A stretch of DNA of 38,964 nucleotides from assembly GCA_024637225.1 (NCBI GenBank), contig JAGXFP010000073.1, positions 1 to 38,964 of the forward strand. The letters are read 5' to 3'. Source of the stretch: Desulfobacterales bacterium. GTDB taxonomy: Bacteria; Desulfobacterota; Desulfobulbia; Desulfobulbales; JAGXFP01. A program made the translations under genes and the position numbers. The notes beneath the pieces are model-generated. The model made no database searches. It worked only from the letters and a program-made list of their open reading frames with translations, and had not been told where the DNA came from. This document shows, piece after piece, positions 7,532-15,205 of this stretch. The stretch's first letter is position 1; each line of letters begins with the position of its first letter.

Positions 7532-8872
7532 ATGCCCTGGGAAATGATTAAAGAAAATCTGGCCGCCGTGCTGCCGGAAAGTACCATGTCTCTATGGATT
7601 CAACCGCTACGGATCCGTCAGGTTTCGGAGGGTCTCCTGGAGCTGGTCGCTCCCGATCGTTTTTTCTGTTCCTGGGTACAGGAGAATTTCTACACCGAGC
7701 TCCGAAACAGCCTCGATGCCTTGGATATGCGAGACACCGAACTAAGGCTGGCCGTCGCCGACGATTTCTCCCCAACCATGCGGCCGTCGGGGCAAAAAGA
7801 GGGGCAACTGCGCCTGCCCAGTGTCCCCCGGGTAAAGCAGTCCATGCGCCCCCTCCACCCCCGCTTCACCTTTGCGGAGTTCATGGTCGGAGAATCGAAT
7901 ATCATGGCCAAAACGGCCTGCGAGGGAATCGCCAACGACGATCCCTCCCTGGGCCGCTGCCTCTTCATTGAATCTGGCGCCGGCCTCGGCAAGAGTCATC
8001 TGACCCATGCCGTGGCCCACAAGATCATGGCGGAATCGCCCTCGACCAGGCTGCAATACCTGACCGCCCAGCAACTCACCGCCGAGATGGTCAAGTCAAT
8101 CCGCAGCAACTCGATGGAGGATTTCAAGGAAAAATATCATAACTGTGACGTCCTGCTGATGGAGGACGTCCATACCCTCTCGGGACGGCTCAAGACCCAG
8201 GAGGAACTTTCCGCCGCCCTGGATATTCTGATCGGCCAGGAAAAGAGAATCATTTTCACCAGCAAGTTCTGTCCCCGGAACATCCCCAAGATCGAGCCCG
8301 AATTACTTTCCCGCCTGTCAGGAGGATTGATTACTACCATCAATCCCCCCGACCTGCAGACCAGAAAAAGGATAATCAAGAATAAATCGGATAATCACAC
8401 CCTGCAGCTTGACGAGGAACTGATTTGTTTCCTGGCCGAAAACATCAGGGGCGATATCAGGCAGGTTGAAAGCGCGGTGATCGGCCTGAAAGCCAAGATG
8501 GGGCTGTCCGGCCGCGACCGCCCCGACCTCGATATGATCAAGGAGGTGATCAGCAATATCATCGACACCACCGACGCGGTCATCTCCACCGAGGCCATTC
8601 GGGACTTTATTGCCAAGCAGTTCAAGGTTTCGCCCGATGAACTCAAGTCCAAATGCCGGAAGCGGGAGGTCGCCTTCCCCCGCCAGGTCGCCATGTATCT
8701 AGCCCGAAAATTCACCGACCAGGCCCTGGCCGAAATCGGCCGGGCCTTCAACCGGGATCACTCCACCGTGGTCCACTCGGTCAAGGTCATCACCGATTCG
8801 ATCAACCGCAGCACCAGCGTCAGGGGCCAGGTCGATCTCCTGACCAGCAAGATCCGCAAACAGTTCTCGTAA
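7532..8872 (+). CDS. dnaA: Chromosomal replication initiator DnaA, divergent form
   Basis: 446 residues with all DnaA domains. Domain I begins MPWEMIKENLAAVLPESTMS with WIQPL. A short linker leads to the AAA+ domain from about 110 (LHPRFTFAEFMVGESN). Walker A is SGAGLGKSH (148-156). Walker B reads LLMED (208-212), where most DnaA have DD. The sensor I segment reads FTSK rather than the common TSD, and the box VII segment reads SRLSGGL instead of SRFGWGL. The C-terminal DNA-binding domain carries DHSTVVHSVKVI. DnaA binds origin boxes and opens the duplex. This is the only possible start, because an in-frame TAG lies just upstream, although the Shine-Dalgarno is weak. The usual neighbours dnaN, recF and rpmH are absent. 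Confidence 0.96.
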   Translation: MPWEMIKENLAAVLPESTMSLWIQPLRIRQVSEGLLELVAPDRFFCSWVQENFYTELRNSLDALDMRDTELRLAVADDFSPTMRPSGQKEGQLRLPSVPRVKQSMRPLHPRFTFAEFMVGESNIMAKTACEGIANDDPSLGRCLFIESGAGLGKSHLTHAVAHKIMAESPSTRLQYLTAQQLTAEMVKSIRSNSMEDFKEKYHNCDVLLMEDVHTLSGRLKTQEELSAALDILIGQEKRIIFTSKFCPRNIPKIEPELLSRLSGGLITTINPPDLQTRKRIIKNKSDNHTLQLDEELICFLAENIRGDIRQVESAVIGLKAKMGLSGRDRPDLDMIKEVISNIIDTTDAVISTEAIRDFIAKQFKVSPDELKSKCRKREVAFPRQVAMYLARKFTDQALAEIGRAFNRDHSTVVHSVKVITDSINRSTSVRGQVDLLTSKIRKQFS

Positions 8873-8965
8873 AACCGCTCCGCCCGCTTTCCCCAAAAAA
8901 ACCACCGCCCGAAACTGAATCAGCCCGGAGATTGCTCCAGGCTGAACTAGTACCCCGTAAATCAT

Positions 8966-9093
8966 AAAATTTCGCACAATTGCAAAATGGATTTTGCGGG
9001 CCAACAAGGCGCGACTTACGGCGCATAGCAGCGCTCTGTAACGGAAGTCGCAACGCAGTTGGCACATAAAACAACGAACAAGATGCGATTGTT
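8966..9093. repeat. Repeat family B, copy 2
   Basis: A roughly 128-base unit starting AAAATTTCGCACAATTGC and ending GATGCGATTGTT. It contains GCGCATAGCAGCGCTCTGTA, GGAAGTCGCAACGCAGTTGG and ACAACGAACAAG in the middle. It aligns with copies 1 and 3 over its whole length and fills the gap between dnaA and hemG. Confidence 0.75.
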
Positions 9094-9111
9094 CAGGAGT
9101 TCAGTGTAGTA

Positions 9112-10488
9112 CTAGAAGTAAACGGGCTTGACCGGAGCCTGCCCGCTCTCCGCCGGCTTCTCCGCCAGGATGGCTTCCGAGGTGCGGGCCGCCGATTTAA
9201 TCACATCGTTCATCCCGATGCCGTCCCAGCCGAAACCGCAGATGTGGAGGCCGCTCAGCTTTTTTTCGATTGCGCGCCGCCATTCCAGCAGGGCCGGGTG
9301 ATCCATCTCCAACTGGGGAATTGCCCCGGAAGATCTCAGTACCTCGGTAAAGACCGGAGGCTCGGGCAGGACCATCAAGCGGCTGGTATCTTCATAGACC
9401 CGGCTGACTATTTCCCGGTCGCTTAACTCCAGCCTTTCGGGATGCCGCCGGCCGCCGACCAGGGCTTCAAGCAGGATATGGCCGGCCGGGCAGCGGTCCG
9501 GAAACATGTGCGAGGAAAACATGGCGCCAAGGGTGAAACGCCCTTCTCTTTCCGGTGCCAGGTAACCGAATCCGCGGGGCACCTTCGCCTCCTTGCCGAA
9601 GCCCATGACCACGTTGGCGATCCTTGCCCCGGGCGCCTCGACCACCGGGGGCTTGTCAAGCTTTTCGAGAAGGCGCAGGGAGGCATTGACTGGCAGGGCC
9701 ATGACCAGCGCCGGAGCCCGCAGGAGGTCATGACCGGTGCTTACCAGCCAATCTGCGCCGTCCCGCTCCAGCCGGTTTACAGTGGTCGACAACAGCAGAT
9801 TCTTCTCCTCGCCGGCCAATCGATCGGTTAAGCGCTCCATACCGGCCGGAAAATTGACCATCGCCGGCAGCCCCTTAGAGCCGGCCACTCCATTTTTCTT
9901 CTTTTTGATTACGCCGCGCAACACCGAGCCCTGCTCTTTTTCAAGCTGACGGACCCCGGGCATGACCGCGTCAATGCTCAGGCGGTCCAGATCGCCGGCA
10001 AAGGTGCCGGTCACGGCGACATCGACCATCGGCAAGACCCCGGGGCCGAAGCGGTAGGCCGCCCATGCGCCGATGCTTTGGTCCTCCGGGCGCGGTTTTT
10101 TCCAGAGATCGGCCAGAAGTCTCAATTTCCCCGGTAAAGTGAGCAGCGGCGTCGCCAGCAGCATCTTCGGATTCTGGGGCAACGGTTCCAATTTCCCGTT
10201 GAAACAGATAAAGCGCCTGAAATCACCCAGCGGGGCGGTTTGCATTTCCCGGTCCAGGCCGAGGTCATTCAGAATTTCCAGGCTCTCCGCCGTATTGTTC
10301 AGAAAACCGTGGGGTCCCCACTCGGCCTGGAAACCATCACATCTGAAGGTTCGAATAGCGCCGCCCGGCCGATCCTCCTTTTCGACAATGACGATCTTCA
10401 GAGCGGGGTTCCGCTTCCCGAGAAAATGGGCGGTAGCGAGGCCGGAAAGGCCGCCGCCGACGATAATTACATCAAATTTTTTTTCCAT
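9112..10488 (-). CDS. hemG: Protoporphyrinogen oxidase, oxygen-type (HemG/HemY)
   Basis: 458 residues. The N-terminal FAD-binding motif is VIIVGGGLSGLATAHFL followed by the E-K-E-D-R-PGG motif near 37-44, as in flavin amine oxidase and PPOX proteins. EWGPHGFLNN and the C-terminal GFGWDGIGMNDVI segment fit HemY-type PPOX. It oxidises protoporphyrinogen IX to protoporphyrin IX late in haem synthesis, in keeping with a cytochrome-rich organism. I chose the ATG at 10488 because GAGG lies five bases upstream of the next few bases and the FAD motif begins ten residues in. A longer frame to 10542 has no ribosome site. No other haem gene is adjacent. Confidence 0.9.
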   Translation of the reverse strand: MEKKFDVIIVGGGLSGLATAHFLGKRNPALKIVIVEKEDRPGGAIRTFRCDGFQAEWGPHGFLNNTAESLEILNDLGLDREMQTAPLGDFRRFICFNGKLEPLPQNPKMLLATPLLTLPGKLRLLADLWKKPRPEDQSIGAWAAYRFGPGVLPMVDVAVTGTFAGDLDRLSIDAVMPGVRQLEKEQGSVLRGVIKKKKNGVAGSKGLPAMVNFPAGMERLTDRLAGEEKNLLLSTTVNRLERDGADWLVSTGHDLLRAPALVMALPVNASLRLLEKLDKPPVVEAPGARIANVVMGFGKEAKVPRGFGYLAPEREGRFTLGAMFSSHMFPDRCPAGHILLEALVGGRRHPERLELSDREIVSRVYEDTSRLMVLPEPPVFTEVLRSSGAIPQLEMDHPALLEWRRAIEKKLSGLHICGFGWDGIGMNDVIKSAARTSEAILAEKPAESGQAPVKPVYF

Positions 10489-11245
10489 TGCCGCCTCAAT
10501 CGGATTAGTAGTGCAATTCGGCCACCCAGGCAAAATATTCAATGCCTTGACCAGCCAAGAGTGTTATTCTGCATGGCATCGTAAAAAATCCGATCTACCG
10601 AGTCGTGGCGTATTTTTGTTCCTTCGGCATACCGGATGTATGGCTTTAGTCACTAAAATACAGCACTCCTTGCCCCCAGGGTTTTGTTCAATCCTCCCTT
10701 GATGAGGACACTTCCTGCGGGGGATATATCGAATTTTTTGCTTAGCCACCCAGTGGCTTTTCGCGGGCTTGTTATTCTTGATGGGATCGCGAAATGCACC
10801 CGATGGGCATAGCGCGCTACCACCGGCTCTGCCGCAAATGGTTTCGACGAGGCGGCGTCCGGAAAATGCGCCCTATCCTCAAAACCCGCGCCCTAATATT
10901 GACCATTTTCATCCCGCCGGGATTATATATGTTTAGCCGTTTTCGTGACTTTTTGCGAGTGCCTCATTCTTTGATAGACCTGAATCAGTGTCGGCCAGTG
11001 AACAAGCTTGCCCTTATCAACCTGTTAATTATTTAGCTGGCCATAATAATCACGGTAGAGAAATTACAGCCGCCGGCGGCTTCCAAAGGCGTCCGGTAAC
11101 GGATGATCAGCCGGGCCGGCAACCGGTTGGTTTACCTCAGTATGATCAAGATGGTCGCCTTTTCCATCCAACCCGCTCTCGAACCCGCATGGCTTCAGGG
11201 TAAATGCAAGACAATATCCGTATGGCTGAAATTCCAGGAAAAACA
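10489..11245. other. Intergenic region with degenerate repeats, no gene seen
   Basis: About 750 bases between divergent hemG and the flavodoxin-like gene. Segments around 10575-10650 (CGTAAAAAATCCGATCTACC, then GTCGTGGCGTATTTTTG) match the inverted copy of the repeat at 20829-20912. TTTTTGCTTAGCCACCC near 10736 and GACTTTTTGCGAGTGCC near 10950 are further pieces of the same family. The open frames present have no recognisable product. Confidence 0.55.
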
Positions 11246-11962
11246 ATGACCGATAAACCAGCCCATACCTCTTCGGAACCGACCGGCCGGAAGCGCCGGG
11301 CCCTGCTCCTCTATTATTCCTTCAGCGGCCAGACCAGCGGCCTGCTCAATCATATCGCCTGCGGCCTGAAAAAGGAGGGCGTCGAAATTAATTTCATCAG
11401 GCTTCGGACCGTCAGGCCCTTGCGCTTTCCGGTCGGCTCGATTTTCGCCACCTTCAAAATGATGCTGGTCACCGCACTCCGCCGGCGGGTGACGATCAAA
11501 GAGCCCGAGCCCGATCTCTGGGCGGACTATGACCTGATTATGCTGGCCGGCCCCACCTGGTCATATAATCCGAGCGGGCCGATTCTCGATCTTATCGACC
11601 GATACGGGCCCCGTCTCTTAAAAGGCCGGACTGTGCTGCCGGTGATCTCCTGCCGCGGCTACTGGCGCCTGCACTGGCTGGGCCTGAAAAAGCTTCTGGT
11701 AAAATGCGGGGCGAAGGTGCCGAACCGGATCGTCTTTTCCCACCCTTCCCCCGAACCATGGCGGACTCTGGGGGTATTCCTGAAAATCGCCGGCAAGGCG
11801 CCGGAAAGGTCGAAACTGCTCGGCCGCTACTACCAGCGCTACGGCCATTCCCGGCAACAACTACTGGAAGCCGAAAAACTGGGAGCCGCAGTCGGCGCCG
11901 CTCTGCGCAAGGGCGAATCCCTGGCTGCCCTTGAGCTGCTCACCCCCATCGCCCTGCCATAA
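11246..11962 (+). CDS. Flavodoxin-fold protein
   Basis: 238 residues. After a polar N-terminal tail the core begins ALLLYYSFSGQTSGLL, in which the SxSGQT turn matches the FMN phosphate loop of flavodoxins. GPTWSYNPSGPILDLIDRYG (about 108-127) corresponds to a second FMN-contacting loop of flavodoxin or NAD(P)H-quinone-reductase-like folds. No membrane segment and no metal ligands are seen. It probably carries FMN and acts in electron transfer or as a dialkylresorcinol/aromatic-prenyl type accessory flavodoxin, but the substrate cannot be told. ATG at 11246 is preferred over the in-frame ATG at 11204 because AGGA lies six bases upstream. The gene stands alone. Confidence 0.7.
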   Translation: MTDKPAHTSSEPTGRKRRALLLYYSFSGQTSGLLNHIACGLKKEGVEINFIRLRTVRPLRFPVGSIFATFKMMLVTALRRRVTIKEPEPDLWADYDLIMLAGPTWSYNPSGPILDLIDRYGPRLLKGRTVLPVISCRGYWRLHWLGLKKLLVKCGAKVPNRIVFSHPSPEPWRTLGVFLKIAGKAPERSKLLGRYYQRYGHSRQQLLEAEKLGAAVGAALRKGESLAALELLTPIALP

Positions 11963-12000
11963 TCATCCCAAAATTTTTTCGAGAACGACTGATTTGCCAC

Positions 12001-12088
12001 GTCATTGCGAGGAGCGAAGCGACGAAGCAATCCAGTATTTTCAACAGTTTACATGTTTCTGGATTGCTTCGCTGCGCTCGCAATGACG
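12001..12088. repeat. TCATTGCGAGGAGCG-type inverted repeat
   Basis: gtcattgcgaggagcgaagc at the left and gcttcgctgcgctcgcaatgac at the right are inverted copies around a 35-base centre. Related units occur at 4181-4256 and 4698-4782. Confidence 0.85.
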
Positions 12089-12140
12089 GAATTTTCGAAC
12101 GCAGGTGAGAAATCTGGCTCTTTGACCAATTCAAACTATT

Positions 12141-12170
12141 AAGATTTCTCCCCGTGGTCGAAATGACATT
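12141..12170 (-). repeat. Half copy of the TGTCATTTCGACC repeat
   Basis: On the minus strand this reads TGTCATTTCGACCACGGGGA followed by GAAATCTT, matching the left arm of the element at 5076-5157. Confidence 0.7.
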
Positions 12171-12235
12171 GTGGCAATCCTGGCAGCAATCCCGACTCTT
12201 TACGAACTCATCGAAATTGATTGGTTCATAAAATA

Positions 12236-12372
12236 CAAAAAATGGGATGGCTAGCAAAATCGTCGGATCCAAGGCACGCTAATTTCGAGGAATGCAGCAT
12301 ACTTCAGTACGCGGCAATGACGAGACAATTTGCAGCAATGCAGGAGCCGGCGACCTTTTTGCGACGCCATCA
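12236..12372. repeat. Repeat family A, long form, copy 1
   Basis: A 137-base unit starting AAAAAATGGGATGGCTAGC, passing through ATCCAAGGCACGC, TTTCGAGGAATGCAGC, CTTCAGTACGC and ATGACGAGACAATTTGCAGC, and ending TTTTTGCGACGCCATCAG. It is nearly identical to the copy at 25405-25541 and related to 14917-15065. It ends at the cobO stop codon. Confidence 0.85.
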
Positions 12373-12894
12373 GAATTCGATACCCTTGCCGGCCTTGACC
12401 CCCGAACCGTAGCCGTGTTTGATCTCCCGCATCTCGGTAACGATGTCGGCCAGGGCGATCAGTTCCGCCCCGGCCCCGCGGCCGGTAACCACGATATTTA
12501 CCCCTTCCGGCCTGGTGCGCAGAACTTCAAGCGCTTCGCTTTCCGCTACGATCCCGTAGTTAAGGAGGTAGGTGAATTCATCGAGAATCACCATACGGTA
12601 CAGGCCGGATTCGATCTTGGCCCGGGCCAGCTCCCAGCCACGGCGGGCAACGTCTTTCAATTCTTCCCGATCCTCGGCCTCCCAGGTAAAGCCGGTGCCG
12701 CAAACATGCAGCTCAATCAACTCGCTGCATCCTGCCGCCGCCCTTGCCTCACCGGTCTGCCATTTACCCTTGATGAACTGAATGATGCAAACCGTAAACC
12801 CGTGTCCCACCGCGCGCAGGGCCTGGCCGAACCCGGCAGTGGTCTTGCCCTTGCCGTCACCGGTATATACCATAATCACGCCCTGTTCGCCCAT
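12370..12894 (-). CDS. cobO: Corrinoid adenosyltransferase (CobO/BtuR)
   Basis: 174 residues, matching the BtuR/CobO family. The P-loop is GDGKGKTT (12-19), unusual in that it binds ATP in reverse for adenosyl transfer. It is followed by GQALRAVGHGFTVCIIQFIKG and later VILDEFTY (about 100-107) and VVTGRG. The enzyme transfers the 5'-deoxyadenosyl group of ATP to Co(I) corrinoids, giving the coenzyme B12 form. The start has AGGAG seven bases upstream. No other cobalamin genes or riboswitch are nearby, so it may serve salvage or a distant pathway. A family B repeat lies just upstream. Confidence 0.95.
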   Translation of the reverse strand: MGEQGVIMVYTGDGKGKTTAGFGQALRAVGHGFTVCIIQFIKGKWQTGEARAAAGCSELIELHVCGTGFTWEAEDREELKDVARRGWELARAKIESGLYRMVILDEFTYLLNYGIVAESEALEVLRTRPEGVNIVVTGRGAGAELIALADIVTEMREIKHGYGSGVKAGKGIEF

Positions 12895-12923
12895 CCCGGC
12901 TCTCCTGGTAGCTTGTTAAACTT

Positions 12924-13049
12924 TAAATTTCGCACATTGCGAAGGGATTTTTCTTAACGGTGAGGCGTGGCTGAAAGCGCAGAGCAACGCTATGAAACTG
13001 AAGCTGCAACGAAGTCGGCACGAAAAATAACGAGCAAGATGCGACAGTT
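12924..13049. repeat. Repeat family B, copy 3
   Basis: A 126-base unit starting TAAATTTCGCACATTGCG and ending GATGCGACAGTT. It shares GCGCAGAGCAACGCTATGAA, AGTCGGCACGAAAAATAACG and AGCAAGATGCGA with the copies at 6808 and 8966. It sits between cobO and the M48 peptidase gene. Confidence 0.75.
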
Positions 13050-13092
13050 ATAGAGTTACAGGGTACAAGATTGATGGGCTCGCAAAAACTCA

Positions 13093-14898
13093 TCACGATT
13101 GATCGCTCATCTCGAATTTCTCCAACTGCCGGCGATAATATTCGCGGTTGCCGGTACTGTTTTCCAGAGCCCGCCGCCCCGTTTCAAGGGCCAGATCAGC
13201 CATGCCGTTCTGCCAGTATGCCTCGGCCAGGGTATCAAGGATATGGCTTCGCGGTTGGAGCTTCGCCGCTTTTTGAGCCAATTCCAGAGCCCGGTCCGGG
13301 TCACGGAGCTCCTGATCTCCATCAGTCAGCAACAGCCAGGCAAGATTGTTCAGGGCCTCGGGATTATCCGGCGCAAGATCGAGGCTCCTCTCAAAGGCTT
13401 TTATCGCCTCACCGGACTGTTCGCGGGAGGCAAGTAGATCACCGTGAAACTGGTGCCAGAGTGGATTGTTGGGATCGCGCTCGATCTTTTCCAAAATCAC
13501 CTGCTCGGCGACAAGCTGCCCGGACGAGCTGATCGCCAGCCGCTCACCCGCGTGCAGGGTCAGAGCAAATGCCGCGACAATTGTCATAAAATAGGCGGCC
13601 AGGGCGGTGTAAACCTTGCGGTTGTGGCCTGCGGGCACCTTGTCGTCTCGTTGGCAGCTCAATAAATTATCGATGCGCTGGCCGATGCTGAAATGATGCC
13701 AGCACGGCACATCGCGGTGCTTGCCGCTCATCAGGGAGATCTTCCGGAAAACCCTGATCAACGGATCAGCGCTTCCCATGACCCGGAAGGAATAATGATC
13801 CGCCTGCCTTTCGAAGTTGCGCATGAAGAAGCCGAATACATAACGGAAATAGAGAAGGGCGGCGACCAGAAGCGGCCCGCCGGTGAGAATAGCCAACAGG
13901 GCCACCGGATCACCCTCATAGCTATAAAGAAATTCGTAAAACCAGGGTGCGGAAAGCAACAGAACAAGCAGGGGCTGCACGCACAACTGGATCAGGAAGG
14001 CAAAACCCAGAAAAAGAAGGATATAGAAGAGCAGATGATGTTTTTTGACATGGCCGATCTCATGGGCAACCACGGCCTCGAGCTCCTCCTCGGAAAGGGA
14101 CTGGATAAGGGCGGGAGTGATCATCAGATAGCGGTGGCGGCCCACGAATCCTACCACTCCGGCCGTCAGGACCTTGCCCTCCACGATAGGCCAAAGACAA
14201 ATCTCTCCGAAGCGAACCCCCTGGCGGCGGCAGAATTTTTCGATCTGGCTGCGCAAATCCCCGTCGGGCATGGCGGTGCAGCCAAACAGGCGGACCAGCA
14301 GGGCCGGGAACCAGACTACCGCGACGGAAATCATCACCAGCAGGAAGAGCGGCTCTCCCCAGGGAGATGCCATAAAGTCGCGAATCACCTTGATCGGCAG
14401 CCACTGCAGCAGGTCGTGCATAAAATCAACGACCAGCCAGGGCAGAACCAGGGCGATACTGACTTTCAGCTTATCCCTGACATGAACAGACGTTTGTTTC
14501 CGGACTCCGACAACCTCCTCGTAGCCGGGCTTGAGTTCGGTCCAGAGCAGAATCATATAAAGAAGAAAAACCACGATGCCGGCAAGTTCGGCCAGGGAAG
14601 GCAGCGGTTCGGTAAATGGCAGCAGGTTGAGATAATAGCGAAGATCGAGGAGATAGACATCCACTCCGAAAAGGACCAGAGCCAGAACAGCCAGATTCCT
14701 CTCCAGCGCAAAGTACTCCCCCACTCGGCTGATCCTGGTCCGGTTCAGGGAAAAACGGATCAGCCAGCGAAAGAGCCCGAGCTTTATCGCGAAAAGCGCA
14801 ATAAACTGGTATTCAGGCAGGCCGGCGCCCTCGGGAGTGGTACTGGTGGCAAGGATCGCCATCACCACCAGCAAATATATCAGATTACTGTATATCAT
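13093..14898 (-). CDS. Integral-membrane M48 metallopeptidase with C-terminal TPRs
   Basis: 601 residues. At least four hydrophobic helices lie in the first 200 residues. The zinc motif is HEIGH (279-283), with the third ligand probably E363 in ERQAD, the typical M48 layout. Further hydrophobic segments surround the site (about 290-320 and 335-355), as in HtpX/Ste24-like proteases. After another membrane segment near 430, two or three tetratricopeptide repeats occupy roughly 475-590 (for example EAIKAFERSLDLAPDNPEAL). It probably cleaves membrane or misfolded envelope proteins, with the TPRs engaging partners in the periplasm or cytoplasm. The start has no clear Shine-Dalgarno. A later ATG at codon 13 is an alternative. 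Confidence 0.85.
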   Translation of the reverse strand: MIYSNLIYLLVVMAILATSTTPEGAGLPEYQFIALFAIKLGLFRWLIRFSLNRTRISRVGEYFALERNLAVLALVLFGVDVYLLDLRYYLNLLPFTEPLPSLAELAGIVVFLLYMILLWTELKPGYEEVVGVRKQTSVHVRDKLKVSIALVLPWLVVDFMHDLLQWLPIKVIRDFMASPWGEPLFLLVMISVAVVWFPALLVRLFGCTAMPDGDLRSQIEKFCRRQGVRFGEICLWPIVEGKVLTAGVVGFVGRHRYLMITPALIQSLSEEELEAVVAHEIGHVKKHHLLFYILLFLGFAFLIQLCVQPLLVLLLSAPWFYEFLYSYEGDPVALLAILTGGPLLVAALLYFRYVFGFFMRNFERQADHYSFRVMGSADPLIRVFRKISLMSGKHRDVPCWHHFSIGQRIDNLLSCQRDDKVPAGHNRKVYTALAAYFMTIVAAFALTLHAGERLAISSSGQLVAEQVILEKIERDPNNPLWHQFHGDLLASREQSGEAIKAFERSLDLAPDNPEALNNLAWLLLTDGDQELRDPDRALELAQKAAKLQPRSHILDTLAEAYWQNGMADLALETGRRALENSTGNREYYRRQLEKFEMSDQS

Positions 14899-14916
14899 AA
14901 TTAGAAATAGCTATTA

Positions 14917-15065
14917 TTGATGGCGTTGTAAAAAATCGCCAGATCCCAAGGCGCGCGAATTTCGTGGAATGCAACATACTTCAGTTTGCTGCAACGACGG
15001 GACAATTGCAGCAACGCTGGAGCTGGAGATTTATGCCCTTTAGGGTGCTTTTTTGCGATGCCGTC
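14917..15065. repeat. Repeat family A, long form, copy 2
   Basis: Begins TTGATGGCGTTGTAAAAAATC and ends GCTTTTTTGCGATGCCGTCA, so the termini are inverted copies. The middle (ATCCCAAGGCGCGCGAATTT, ACTTCAG, ACGACGGGACAATTGCAGC) aligns with the units at 12236 and 25405. It fills most of the 300-base gap between the M48 gene and pgi. Confidence 0.8.
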
Positions 15066-15205
15066 AGGGTTATAAGTCACATAGCCCCTTCGTAAACTTA
15101 GCACATCTCCATTACCTTGTAAAAAAAACAGGGAAATTTAAGTCAATCTCGTAATATACTGAGCGGTACGCAAACGAATTACTCCTTTGAGATCCGAGGT
15201 GTCAC

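Noticed and set aside
10794..11036. 80-codon open frame on the plus strand
   Set aside because: No good ribosome site, no recognisable domain, and it overlaps degenerate repeat pieces.
12001..12372. Possible CRISPR-like repetition
   Set aside because: The repeats are single inverted units of different families, with no regular spacers and no cas genes.
13693..14904. 403-codon open frame on the plus strand
   Set aside because: Antisense of the M48 peptidase, with low-complexity composition and no motif.
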